Origin: Chrysogorgia sp. JL179-B06
Taxonomy: Eukaryota; Cnidaria; Anthozoa; Scleralcyonacea; Chrysogorgiidae
Assembly (NCBI GenBank): GCA_035772405.1
Contig: JAYKKM010000196.1
Location: 3,404,001-3,468,000, forward strand
Length of the DNA stretch: 64,000 bases
Reading direction: 5' to 3'
Below, piece after piece: positions 20,160 through 33,400 of the stretch (the first letter of the stretch is position 1; each line of letters opens with the position of its first letter). The position numbers were made by a program, and so were the translations under genes. The notes beneath the pieces were generated by a model. That model had not been told where the DNA came from, did no database searches, and saw only the letters and a program-made list of their open reading frames with translations.

Positions 20160-21418
20160 CTATAACTGTGATTCTTTATGAAGGACTTCTCCTCTGGAGT
20201 GTCTCACGTCTGGCAGTTTTTCCAACATCGAGGAGGTTTCGCCATCACTGTCATTTACACTCACGGAATCCTGGTCATTCTCAGGGATAAAGTAATCCAC
20301 TTCGTTATCGTCGTATATTTCAAGATGTCCAACACCTAAGAGTTCGTTTACCTCGGAACATTCTGATTTAGCATCGCATTCAGATGGTGGTGATGCACAA
20401 TTAGTTCCTAACATGGTGTCCACAAAATCTGCTGCCTTGAATGCCAACTTTTCAATGTCCTTTGTAGCTTGACGAATGATATCAAGATCTTCTTCGGCAA
20501 ACTCAGATGCTTCGCCATAGTTTTCACTATGAACGGAACTCTGGGAAGACGCTCTTGAACACCGATATTGAGAAGGCTTCTTGGGAACGTCAGGGATACT
20601 TTGGGAATCGCTAATATGCCGTGGTCGTTTAGGAACCTGCGGTATACCATTAGTTCCAGAATATTCGCCCAAATCGTCACAGCTTTTTGATGGTAAATCC
20701 ACGAAATTACCAGAGAGTCTTTTGCTATGGAGTCCCATCTCGGGGAGTTCAGAGTAATCCCACGATTGAGCTCGACTTCCTAACTTTCTATTAACTGGTG
20801 GATCATCAATATCTGCACCTCGTCTTGGAGGAGGGGGAGGGGGGTTAATAGAAATTTCTTCATCTGTCTCTTTCATTTTAAGTTCATGTCTTTCGTGTTC
20901 AAGGCCTTGAGCTTTTGCTTTCTTTCTTCGTTTATGCCAGCAGCGACATGCACATGCAATGATTATGGCTATGATTACCAAAACGAACACAGTAGTTCCA
21001 ATATAAATAAGCTCTCTGGTTCCCAACGGCGAAGTTTGACTTAGAGCAGCTACTGAAGTCTCGCACACGCTTCCTTTGAAGTTTCTGTCCATGCATTTAC
21101 ATTTAAATGAACCAATGCTATTTACACAGAGACCAGAGTTCTTACATGGCGATAAATCACACTCATTCACATCCTCACCACAGTCAACTCCAGTAAAGCC
21201 GGGTTTGCATATGCAGCTGGGTACTTTATTACCACTGCGTTCGATAACATCACACTGGCCATCGTTTTGACAAAACGATGGATGGCACACGGCAATAGAA
21301 CAATTAGAAGTTACTCCTTCCGTTGCAGCTTTCGCCATTGTATTACTTCCTGATAATGGCAGGTCATTATCGTTAAGACGAGGACTCTCCATGCAGCCGA
21401 AGTAGCCATTTAAAACGA
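20160..21418 (-). CDS. Fat-like exon 14: LamG end, two EGFs, membrane span, cytoplasmic tail
   Basis: The exon starts (V)VLNGYFGCMESPRLND, the end of the laminin G domain. It then has EGF CSIAVCHPSFCQNDGQC and so on, and a calcium-binding-type EGF starting DVNECDLSPCKNSGLC. The helix LIYIGTTVFVLVIIAIIIAC is followed by basic stop-transfer residues (HKRRKKAK). The tail contains PPPPPPRRG, WDYSELPEMG, two VPK(R/K)P motifs, an acidic stretch and ends in SQL, a class I PDZ-binding type. The stop TAG is at 20160-20162. Confidence 0.93.
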
Positions 21419-24400
21419 CTGAAAGATAAAAGGGAAAATACAATATTAGTGCAAAAATAGAAAAACACAAAAATATTTCACGGATGATTAAACTTCCATG
21501 AGCGGCTAGGAGTTTCCTTAGTTTTTCACAGAAATAAAGGGGAACTAAAGTCTAGTTTTCATGTAATTTCATATAAAACTTAATCCGATTTGAAATGCCT
21601 TTCGAGGAGTTATATTAAATTGGATACTCCAGCCAAAATACAAATGTAGTTCATATGAAAGATGTTACTGACTTTAGTTTATTTCCAAAGTTTCAGCATT
21701 CCTACCAATTTAGTTAAGAAGATTGGCTAGGTGGAGTTGGAGAGTTTGTCCAATTTCGACGCCATATTTTTTTCTCTTATACGACGTCACTCCTCTACTT
21801 TCCTGCATGAGGAACTAAATAGTTTATTTCGACTAATTTTCGTCCAAAGAGCATTCACAACAGCTATAAGAATCACTCAATGACGTCATAATTTCAAAAC
21901 TAATATGGCGTCAACATACTCAAATTTTCAACTTCAACTAGCCATATCTTTTTAACTAAAGGAATGCTGAAACTTTGGGAATAAACTAAAGTCAGTAAGA
22001 TCTTTCATATGAACTACATTTGTATTTTGGCTGGTGTAACCCTTTAAAAATCAGAGTGAATGCGTCGGATGTTTCATATTTATTGTGACAAATTCATCGA
22101 TACACGCGTTTATGCACACACCTTCATGTGAACTTCGCCTAGAACGTCTTCGTAGATCTCCACCGACAATAATGTTATCTGTTTCTACATTGAGGAACCT
22201 CATCGATCCCAAGGCTACATCTTCTGCCATATATCGCCCAGGATTCAAAGAGAGACGTACATTTCTTTCCTTCCTTATCACTTTCACGTCGTGCCACTGA
22301 CCATCGTTGATTTTCACGTGGTCGATGCGTGCGATTCCTTCACCACTTCCATAATTAAAACGAACGCGAATCTTTCCTTCAACAATCTGAACAAAGAGAA
22401 CAGTTGTCAGCTTTGGCAAACTTAGAATTTGGTGGTGGCGTGGGTCAGCATTAGATCCCATGCACTAAAGCTCCAAAATCAAGAGACAAGCTTTCTTCTC
22501 AGGCCTCTCGATTTTGGAGCTCTTAAGCCTCGTTTCCAATCATCGCACAAACTTGCTCGCTGCGAGTGGGTCAACATTACATCCCATCGTCCTAAGCTCC
22601 AAAATCGAGAAGCCTGATGACGAAGCTAACAGAAGCTTGTCTCAGGCCTCTCTTGATTGCAGTATATAAACGTGCTATCCCCATACATGCATGAGTGATA
22701 AAACGTGTTGTAAGTCGTCTAACGTTTCGAGCGAAAGCCATTCGTCAGGGCCTTCGCTCGAAACGTTAGACTACTTACACGCTATTTCGGCAGTACACCA
22801 ACCTTTTTAGATATTTTATTATTTTATTTGTATCCCCATACACGTTCAGCTCGCTGTGCTCTTGTGCAGGGACGTTGCGAAACCAACTTCTATTAGGGTG
22901 CCGAATTTTCAACTTGGGCTTAGCACAGTAGCTGGATTAGCAATGCGCGATTGACAAACAAAGAAACAAGGGGGTGGGGGGTGAATGGACCAAAACACGG
23001 GTTTCTCACGGGTCATGGCATTCCTGTAGATCAAACAAACCCTGATCCTGACAACTTTGTAATGTAATAAAGAAAGATATATACCTCTAAAATGAGGTAA
23101 TCATCCCCTCCTTTAGCTGACAATATTGTACCAGAAGGCTTGGTTGTTCTAACTGACACAGAAAACGAGGTTAACTTTGCTTTGTCGTCGGCCAAGCTGT
23201 AACGTATGTAACTGTTGCCGTTGAAGGACATGGTGTCTAATGAGAAAAAACAACTTGTTAATTAAAAACGCAAAGTACTAATTACTAAACTCCAAAGTCT
23301 AAATATACTAAAATTAAAAATCAAAGAAAATTCTGCAGTAAGTTGGATTAGAGAAACGGTCATTCAATGACCTCTACAGTGAAGTCATTAGTGGCTGATA
23401 TATATTGGTCCAATATCTTCATCTAATTTCCGTAATCGTATGCTCATGTCCCTACATTTCCCATAACTCGGCACACCTTGCTGTCACTGGCATGGTCTGC
23501 ATGGTAATTTCAACTCTTTAAAATATTCACCATTTTAATTCAAATCGTTGCGAGACAAGAATACACGAAGGATGTTACACATCTTAAAAATTACCTTTAT
23601 GGCATATATCTCCATGGCATTCTTTCTCACAATTCTTTCCCTTAGGGCAGATGCATTCGTAACCAGTTAACCGATCGACACACTGCAGTCCAGACTTACA
23701 AGGATTTGCACGACATTTGGAATATCCTGGAATGGGGCAGTCCAATCCTTTAAAACACAACAAAATGCAAAATAAAGCACTAATATATACAGTACTTGTC
23801 ACTCTATGCATGCGTAGTGCTTGTATATTTTAATGCTTCAGTTGAAACAATGAAGTGTGGCTGTGTCGTGAGATAAGTATTTGATAAACTAATTGTTAGA
23901 TTCGGTTTTCACGTAATATGTCAAGAACGAGAAAGTGTTCTTTACCACGGTATCAAAACACCTAGAAGTGTGTTCAACAACGAGGCCGTATAGGCCGAGT
24001 TTTTTAACAACTTTGAGGTGTTTTGAGACCGTTGTAAAGAACTATTTCGAGTTCTTGATATAGCTTCTCAAACGAATCTGTATTTAAAGAGAAAATTGAG
24101 CTGAAATTTGGCTTAATTTATGGAAGTTCTTTACCACGATATCAAACCACCGTCATGCCAATGATTTCCTTTGTTCTATCTTTATGAATTATTAATGATT
24201 TTTTTATAAAATAACCGGGAGTAAATGAGCGACAACACGCTATCTGATTGGTTACTGAGCTCAAAAACAGTGCATTATAACTCAATAAAGCATAAGCTGA
24301 CGTGATTCCGCGCTTAGATTTTGGCGTTTTTCACGGATTTTAAGTAGTTTAAATCACAAAAGAAGTCAAAGAATACCTGGATACAAGGCTAATCAAGGTA

Positions 24401-27400
24401 CTAACACAACAGAATGTTTTAACTGCAACGTTGAGTGCATTTTCCTCGCTAAAATCGCCAACGTGTTTTCAACAAATGCTTCCTAGCAACGCACATAGCA
24501 ACGCCTCTTATAACAGGTAAATCTGCATTTTTCTTGGCTTTATTGTTAATTTAATGGTGTTATTTTATACTTGTGTGATTATCGAGTTATAATGGCACTC
24601 GAGAAGTTAGTAAAACACTCAGCTATCGCCTCGTGTTTTACACGCATCTCTCGTGCCATTATAACTTGATAATCACACGCGACGCGTTTTTTATTTCTTA
24701 AATAATCTTTGACACTTTTTGATAAAACTAACTTAATATTATCATCAGCTAAAATGTCATCTTGATACCTCATAAGCTGCTAAAGTTGGTTTACTATTCA
24801 CAAGAAGTGACGTCAACCCAGGGATACGGAAAGATATTGTATAGTGATTCAAGAGTGAAATACAAAAAGAGTTTGCTCTGAGTTGTTTAGAAAAACATCA
24901 CTCAATAAGCGTCCAATTAAGCGTCCTTATCACTCAATAAGCGTCCAATTAAGCGTCCTTATCACTCAATAAGCGTCCAATTAAGCGTCCAATCAAGCGT
25001 CCTTATCACTCACGATCTACAAGATTCAGTATTTAGCTACATTACCTCCTTTGGGACATACACACTCGCTCTCCTGTTGGTTCTTGTACGATAAAAACGT
25101 TGTTGCGTCACTGGATAAGATACTCCACGTGTTGACCACCTTGATTTTGTTTTGACAAACCTTCCCTTGAGTACAACGACGCTCGCTACAAGGAAATATA
25201 CCAACTGATGACACCACAACATTAGATAATTTCTGGAACTTTGTAAGTTGTGCTTCTAGTGCCTCTTGAAGTTCGCTAGGGTCGAAAAATTCCTTTAAAA
25301 TAACAGGGAGAAATATTTAGTATATGTTTTAGAAAATTATGCAACACAGAAATAAAAGCGAAGAATCGTTTATACCACACCCGCCAGAGGCCCTGGGGAC
25401 CAGTTTAATCCGTTCATCACAGAGCCTTACCAAACCAAGTGCTTTCTGGGTATTTCAGTTAGACATTCTGGACTATATCTTTTTCGAAAAAACTGACGTT
25501 TACTTCGACGAAATGCCTTTTATACATATACCCATTCCCAATATCCAGTCCTGAGAAGTTTATTAACTTCTTATTAACCGAGAGCGCGGTCATTACGGGA
25601 ACAAGGTCGAGGTTAACAAGAGGTTTATTATATGGCATGGCTTTTTTAAACAATATACTTTACATTCGTTTTGAGAGATAGAATCGTCATTTTCAATCTT
25701 GTTCTTGTTCTTCTATTGCTTTCATGATAGTAAGACTCTCTTTTAGATTGTTCATCGTCCAACTCGCACATGATTTAGTGCTTAATTTACTAAATTCGTT
25801 CAATTTTTGCTGCTTTTCAAAGTTTCCTATATCGTTGTAAACAAAATGGCTGACAAAATCTGTAATCCGGACCATTACCGGAAATAACGGACCGGCACGT
25901 GACGTGTCTCAGCCAATCAGAGCACGCAATTTCACCGGAAGTAGCTTGTGCCATATAATAATAAAGACTTATTGACTGAGCGGGACTAGGTCTTTACGGA
26001 CAAAAAATCCTGCCCGCGGTCTTTCAGTACAAAAAGACCAAGAGCAGGATAATTTTGCCGTAAAGACCAACAAACAAGGTTAATATGGCTTTTATTATAT
26101 GGCTCTTTTAAATTTCTCACATTTCCTCAAGTTTTTCGGTTTTACGGTTTGTAAAGACCGATGAGCAACCAATGAGATTGCAGAAAAGCTGCGTTAAGAA
26201 CGCTCACGACCCAAGCCATATAAAATGTTTTTACTCTAGGAAGAGCGAGGGTTCACCATAAAGGGGGAACTGTAGTCAAATAAGCGTGTTATATTTAGAA
26301 ATGTTGATAATTTGACGATATCTGATCTAATATTGGAGAAATAACGTTTTCATTCTCGTGTTTTATGCTTCTGGAGGCCGCCATTTTAAAGTTTGCTTGA
26401 CGACTCAAAGTCGATTCACAGTGGGGGCTTTCTTTTCAATTTTGACGTCATCGTTCCTTGTACCCAATGACGTAAAAATTGAAAAGAAACCCCGCTGTAC
26501 ATCAACTTTGAGCCGTCGAGCAAACTCTAAAATGGCGTCATCCAGAAGCACAAAATAGGAGAATGAAAACGTTATTTCTCGAGTATAAGAGCAGATACCG
26601 CAAACTATTAACATTTCTAACCATTATACCTTTTATTTAAAAGTATTTATTTCTTGACTGCAGTTCCCAACAAGTTAACAACATGACAGTACTTTGGATA
26701 ATGACAATCTTACCTGTTTGCCAAGTTTCCTAATAGCAAACACAATATCGAGCTTGTTCTCTGGTGACGTTTGTATGTTCCATAAATAAACCTCGTCCAC
26801 TGTACAGGACATAATCTCTGCCAAAGCAGCTATCATAGGGGAGAGAGATGAGGAGACAAAGTTACTGAGTGTTTTACTCTTGATTCGTATACCCATACTG
26901 TTCGTTACCACAGCCGATGTTATATTTTTCGCTCGTACAGTAACTTGAGCGTTCACTTTATGTGTACCGTCCGTCACTTGAACAACAAAGGAATACGAAG
27001 GACGATCCAGAAGTGAAGTGATTCGAATTGCACCGTCTGTAAGACCAATGGAGAATTGGGCGTTGCCTTCTCGGAGCGAGAATTGTAAAATACCGTCCTT
27101 ATCTGGGTCGTGCGCAACGACCTTTCCAATTATTCCTCCGTTGAAGTTTCCAATTAACATATTAACATAAACAGTGGTATGTCGAACTTTTGGTGGATTC
27201 AAGCTGTATTTTACTAAAGTTATTTCAACACTTGTGTCCACAAACAATGGATGTGATCCACTGTCAGTTGTGCGAATCATCATAGAGTACGTGATGTTAT
27301 GGTGGAGGAGACGCCTCTCGGTCGTTAATTCCCCAGAAGAAGCGTTCAATTTAAACATGTTATTTTCACCAGACAAAACACTGAACGTGAAAGGTTTTGA

Positions 27401-30400
27401 ATTAGATGGCCCGTCTGCATCTGTCGGCGTCAGCTTCAACACCACAGCACCAACTGCGGTGTTTGTAAGGACTAAGGTTTTAATTTCTTTCTCAAGAACT
27501 GGAGCATTATCGTTCACATCCTTGATCTTAATAAGTACAGATACGTTGGAGGATAACGGAGGGTTGCCACTATCTTGCGCACGCACCACCAGCTTATACT
27601 GTTCTGTCTTCTCTCTATCTAGAAAGCCTTGCACAGTAATCATTCCAGTGATCGAATTAATCTCAAATTTCGCGGCGTCAGGAACGGATTTGATGAGAGA
27701 ATAAGTAACTGTTTCGGAAGTGTCGTTGTCAGAGGCGTGCACATCAATCACGAACGAGTCTTTAGAACTATCTTCATTAACCGTCGCTTCATAAGAATGT
27801 TGCTCAAACGCAGGTGTGTTGTCGTTACGATCTATGACCTTTACCTTTATAGATGTGGAACTAATTAGGATTGTTTTACCGGATTTCTTCACCATGAAAG
27901 CCTCGACATCGAAGATGTGAAGACGAACATGTTCATAATCAAGGGATGCTTCGAGGGAAAGTGTTCCTTTGTTCTGGTCGATACCAAACAATTTGTTTGC
28001 CTCGTTATTTCCATCCACTATTCTGTAACCAATGTTGAATCTGTCGCTACAAGTAACCGACACAGTTTCAAATTCATAAATAGGATTAGTATCTTCCGGA
28101 ATGTCACGCTTGTACTCGTTTTTCACAAACGAGCAATTCATTATCGGCGAAACCACAATCTCCACAGTTGTTTCAGATGAGATGGCAGGAACACCGCTGT
28201 CCGTGGCAACCACGTTAAAAACGAACTTTTCTTCATCTCGCCATAGCAACCGGCTTTGCAAGGAAATGATCCCGGTTTCCTTTTCGATCGCGAAGACTTG
28301 CACTGTGGTGGCATTCGCAAATGCATAAGTCACTTTCCGATTCAAACCAATATCTTTGTCGGTCGCCTCAACTCTAAGTAAAAAGGCGTTTTTCGCAGCG
28401 TCAATCGGGACTGGCTTGATGTATCGAGGTTTGGTAAACTCTGGGGGACTGTCGTTGATATCTATGACATCAATGGTAACGTTGGTGTAGCAAGCATCAT
28501 GACCATCTGAAGCAGACACGAAGAAATTATAGCTGGATTTTTTCTCGCGATCCAATATGTTGTCTAGTTTTATCACACCTATAAAAAAGATTATCATAAT
28601 TTTAATTATAACATGCATGAAATAATAGATTGATTGATGAATGGACAGACGGACGGACGGGTAGGTGGGGAAGGATTTTCCAACTTTAAAGCGCCTATCT
28701 CACGTTTGGGGATTTTACATATTCGTAATATTCGGGTCTTCCTGAGCCGAAAATTTCATCTTCATTGACTTTTTTGCTGTTAAAGGTATCGGATGTGATG
28801 TCACAAGAGGCATTTTTGTGGCAAGTAACAAAAGAAAACTGGTTTGGAATGCCTCTTGTAACATCACATCCGGTAACTTTGACAGCGAAAAACTCCATGA
28901 ACATGAAATTTTCGGCTGACAAATATATATCATGATTTTGCTCAGGAAGACCCAAATATTACGGATATGTAAAATCCCCAAACGTGAGAAAGGCACTTTA
29001 AATGGCTCTCTTTCCTACTGTTTTGCTTACTCGCAGATGCTGTTGAAACGAATCAATTTTTAAATAGTATACAGAGTCATTCAAAACGTATGGTATTTTA
29101 ACAATTGTTTAGGTCTTGTCGGTGTTGTCATAGCAACGAGGCGACAACTAATATGCTCGTAACATACACAAAAGCCCCTGTTATCCCTACAGAACGCTGG
29201 TGACCCATCTTTGATATTGCATATATGAATATACCATAAATATTTCATAAAAATCCGGTGTGAATGCAAAAAGCATTCAAAAGTTTGTTTAACGATTTCC
29301 ACACTAAGGGTTTTCTTCAAAATTAAATAATACAAATATTTCCATGGGAAAAAATGAGCATAGAAAAACGGTCCGACGATGTACTTTTTTCACTACTACA
29401 AAAATAAATTAACTACCAAACGAATACATGATCGCTGGCGCAGAACTACAAGTAGCCTTGCCAACGGAAACATAAGAGTACATGATCGCTGGCGCAGAAC
29501 TACAAGTAGCCTTGCCAACGGAAACATAAGAGTACATGATCGCTGGCGCAGAACTACAAGTAGCCTTGCCAACGGAAACATAAGAGTACATGATCGCTGG
29601 CGCAGAACTACAAGTAGCCTTGCCAACGGAAACATAAGAGTACATGATCGCTGGCGCAGAACTACAAGTAGCCTTGTCAACGGAAACATAAGAGTACATG
29701 ATCGCTGGCGCAGAACTACAAGTAGCCTTGCCAACGGAAACATAAGAGTACATGATCGCTGGCGCAGAACTACAAGTAGCCTTGTCAACGGAAACATAAG
29801 AGTACATGATCGCTGGCGCAGAACTACAAGTAGCCTTGCCAACGGAAACATAAGAGTACATGATCGCTGGCGCAGAACTACAAGTAGCCTTGTCAACGGA
29901 AACATAAGCGTGCAGAGTACAGACACAGGCATGTTTTTATGCACACAAGTCTGCAGGCACACGTACGCATGTATTTCAAAAATTATGGTAAAAACATACC
30001 AAGGTAAACTAACCTGTACTGCCATCGACGCTAAACTTCTCGCGATGGTTAAAGATTGAGAAATAGATCCTGCTATTATTTCCTTTATCCTTGTCGGTTG
30101 CATTGATGGTTGCAATAGACGTGCCAACAGTCGTATTCTCAAGAACAGGGACACGCAAGTTTAATTTCTTGCAGTAAGGTTTGTTGTCGTTCACGTCGAT
30201 GATCTCAATTTTCACCGAGGTTGAAGCAATGAACGCGCCATCCGATGCCGTGATACTCAGCAAATAACGTGGAAGGAGTTCATGATCGAGTTCTGTGTAC
30301 ACGTAAATCTTGCCTGAATTTTGATCAATGTTGAAGTGGTTGTGACGATCACCATTGACAATGTAGTAAACTATCCTGGAATTGATATCTTTGTCTGTTG

Positions 30401-33400
30401 TGTTTAAACTTAAAACCTCCGTGCCGATGGGCGAATCTTCCTTGATGGATGCTTCGTATACAGTTTTTGAAAACACCGGTGGTGAATCATTGACATCATC
30501 AAGGATTATCTTCACGCGAGTTGTGTTCACGAATGGATTGTCCTTACCGTGGTCTTGAGCGTTAACTTGAAGAATATAAGAGGAAACAGTTTCTCGGTCT
30601 AAATCGCCGATGGTGGTAATCCACCCGGTTTTTTCATCAATGGCAAAAACAGTTAAGTATCTTTTAGATTCAACCGACATCTCGTAGGTAACCCTTCCGT
30701 TTTCCTTGCTGTCTTTATCGTGCGCTTGTACTTGCACAACACGTGTTCCCAGTGGCGAGTCTTCGGGGATATTGACGACATATAAGTCGGACTCGAACTC
30801 CGGAGTGTTGTCATTTTCATCGCGAAGTTCGATGTGAACAGTGGTGTAAACTGAGAATGAAGATCTGTAAGCTCTTATTGTTAGATCATAACTATTAACA
30901 GTCTCATAGTCCAAGCTCTTAGATATCTGTAGTTCGCCCTGGGGGGTTATACTAAACGTTCCAAGTTTATTCGTCTGGGGACTGCTGCCAACTTCGATAA
31001 AATAATCCACGTCCGACGTAACCAGAGCTCCATTGTTATCAATAAGTTCGAGTTTTGGGTAAATCATGCTTCCTCGCTTACTTTCAAAAATCGCTACAGA
31101 ATATGTTCTGCGCTTGAACTGGAACACAAGGGAAGTGACGGACACATGGACTTGTGCATAATTTCGTAACTTCAAATAACCTTTATCGCTGACGCGCACG
31201 TAAAAGTTATACGTGGGTTCTCTTGGTCTTCGTAGAAATGTGATGGCTCCAGAGCTTGAGTTGATGCCAAATACAAACGGTGATATCTGTCCAACAAGGC
31301 TGTATGTCAAATCACTGTTCTCACCTTCATCTAGGTCCACAGCTGTAACTCTCGCAACGTTCTCTCCCACAGACGCTCGTGTTATCGGAACAACGGCCGT
31401 GTAAGTAGGCATCAGGAACTGCGGCTGGTTGTCATTTTCGTCCAGGATATCGATCTATTATAAGGCAAAATATTAAATATAAGAGGAATTCATAATCCTG
31501 GTTCAGGGGCGGATCTAGGATTTTTTACCCCTTAGGCAAATATCTGGGAAATGTACAAATTAAAGGGTGTCCGCGGCCTGTGAAATGCCATTTCCTGCAT
31601 TTTCAGAGCACTTTTGAGAAAAAACTAAGTCTTAAATTGAGTTTTTTTTAAAGGAGGTCCCATTATTTTAACGAAATATTTTACCCAATTGGACTTTTGC
31701 ATTTAATTTTATCATGGTTTGAGGAACATTTTGATAATTGTGCAAAGTTAGCAAGGTTTGTGTTTTAGTCAGTGAATCCAACATGGTCCATTGACAGATC
31801 TTGGCAGAAAAAATCTTATTTAAAATTTTTTTTATCTAGCCATCCTTGTGTCTATAAGTTCGAAACTCGATTTTTGTGTATGTCTTCCTTTCTCAATTGA
31901 ACCAAACTATTTTAAAAAGCATTCCGCGGAAACTCATCTACCCACAGAGTAGTTTCATCAGGTTTACCCCAGGTGTGACGTCACCAACTTCCCAGTTAAT
32001 TAGTCAAAGTATTACAACAATATGGCGGATGACAGGATTGTCTTTGGTCAAAATCAGTGCTGTTGTTTTGTACAAGAGTAGTTTTGTTTACTTGGATTAC
32101 CTTCGTAAGCCTGTTTGTTAATCATAAAGTCAAAAATTTGAAATTGTGATTTATGTTGCCAATGTCCTTTAATCACAGTGTCTAAAAATACCATAAGGGG
32201 ACGCTTCGTAAGTGCCCCAAGTAACGATCCCAGACACCTTTACAATACCAACTTTGTCCAAACCATCCCACATTTCTAAAAGTAACCTATTACGACTATA
32301 ACTCAATCAAATTTCCTTACAACAATCAATTTTCCTTGTTTGATTTCTAGTAGGTATGTTCGTTAGATGTTTCACGTGTGCACTTTCTACAACATTAAAA
32401 TAATGTTCAGAGCCAGAATTACCTTAACATTACAGAATGCTGATTTTCCACCTTTATCAGTTGCACGGATAAGGATTGTGATAGAACTTATCACTTCTCT
32501 ATCAAGTGGTTTGACCGTCGTCAGAATACCAGAAACTTTATCAATTTTGAAGTCTTTCGCCGCTCTTTCACTATCCATACCATAAACCACCTCTCCGAAA
32601 GCACCAGAATCTTGATCGGTTGCAGTTACCATGGCAACGTAAGTATCAGCAGGATAATTCTCAGAAACTTGCGCGTGCATGACATCGGTCTGGAAGACGG
32701 GGGCATGGTTGTTCGTTTGACCAACGACGACGTCGAGCATCGCGTACGAGGTGTGGTTACCATCGTCCACAGATAGTTTCAATGTGTAAACCTTGCCCAG
32801 TACAAGGCCAGGCACTTGGGAGAGGGAAACCACACCAGAATTGGCATCGATATGGAAGAAGCTCCTTCCACGTCCAGAGACCATTTTATACCTCAGTTTC
32901 TCGAAGTCAGTATCGTCCTTATCCGTGGCAAGTACCCGGGTGATAAAGTGGTTTGGTCCGGCATTGTTCAGCACCGTGGCACTGTATTGCAGTTTTTGGA
33001 ATTTAGGTGCGTTGTCGTTAATGTCTGTGACGAACACCTTAACCAAAGTTTCTGAAGACAAAGATGGTTGACCATGATCAGTAACTTTAATAGTGACATC
33101 GAAACCCTTGTCCTTTTCATAATCCAACCTTTTCGTTATCGATAGGATGCCAGTCACGGTATCGATGGCGAACGTTCCCGAACCCACTGAGACATCGTGG
33201 ACAATTTCGTAAGAGCGTTTTTCGTTTTCACCCGAATCTAAGTCAGCACTGACGAGACGCATCAGTCTTGTGCCTGCTGGAGAGTTTTCCCTGGTTCTCA
33301 CAAAGTACGGTGCGCCATCGAATGTCGGAGGGTTATCATTGACATCTTTCACTAAGATATTCACCATTGTCATACTAGATGCTCCAGTATTAGAATCTTT

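Noticed and set aside
22051..22121. Open continuation of Fat-like exon 13 to a stop at 22051
   Set aside because: Reading on would end the protein in mid-LamG. The GTGTGT donor at 22121 gives the correct phase and continues the LamG fold in exon 14.
24898..25010. CRISPR-like spaced repeats
   Set aside because: It is a plain tandem repeat without unique spacers, in a eukaryotic intron.
27174..27868. 176- and 79-residue plus-strand ORFs
   Set aside because: They are antisense shadows of Fat-like exon 9; similar shadows occur under exons 1, 5, 7 and 8.
29379..30154. Long ORFs on both strands through the 54-bp minisatellite
   Set aside because: They arise because the unit length is a multiple of three and lacks stops. 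The Fat-like exon 8 donor and exon 9 acceptor place the array in an intron.
31506..31540. CAGGGGCGGATCTAGG as a full hAT element
   Set aside because: Only one end is present; no mirrored right end or target duplication was found.
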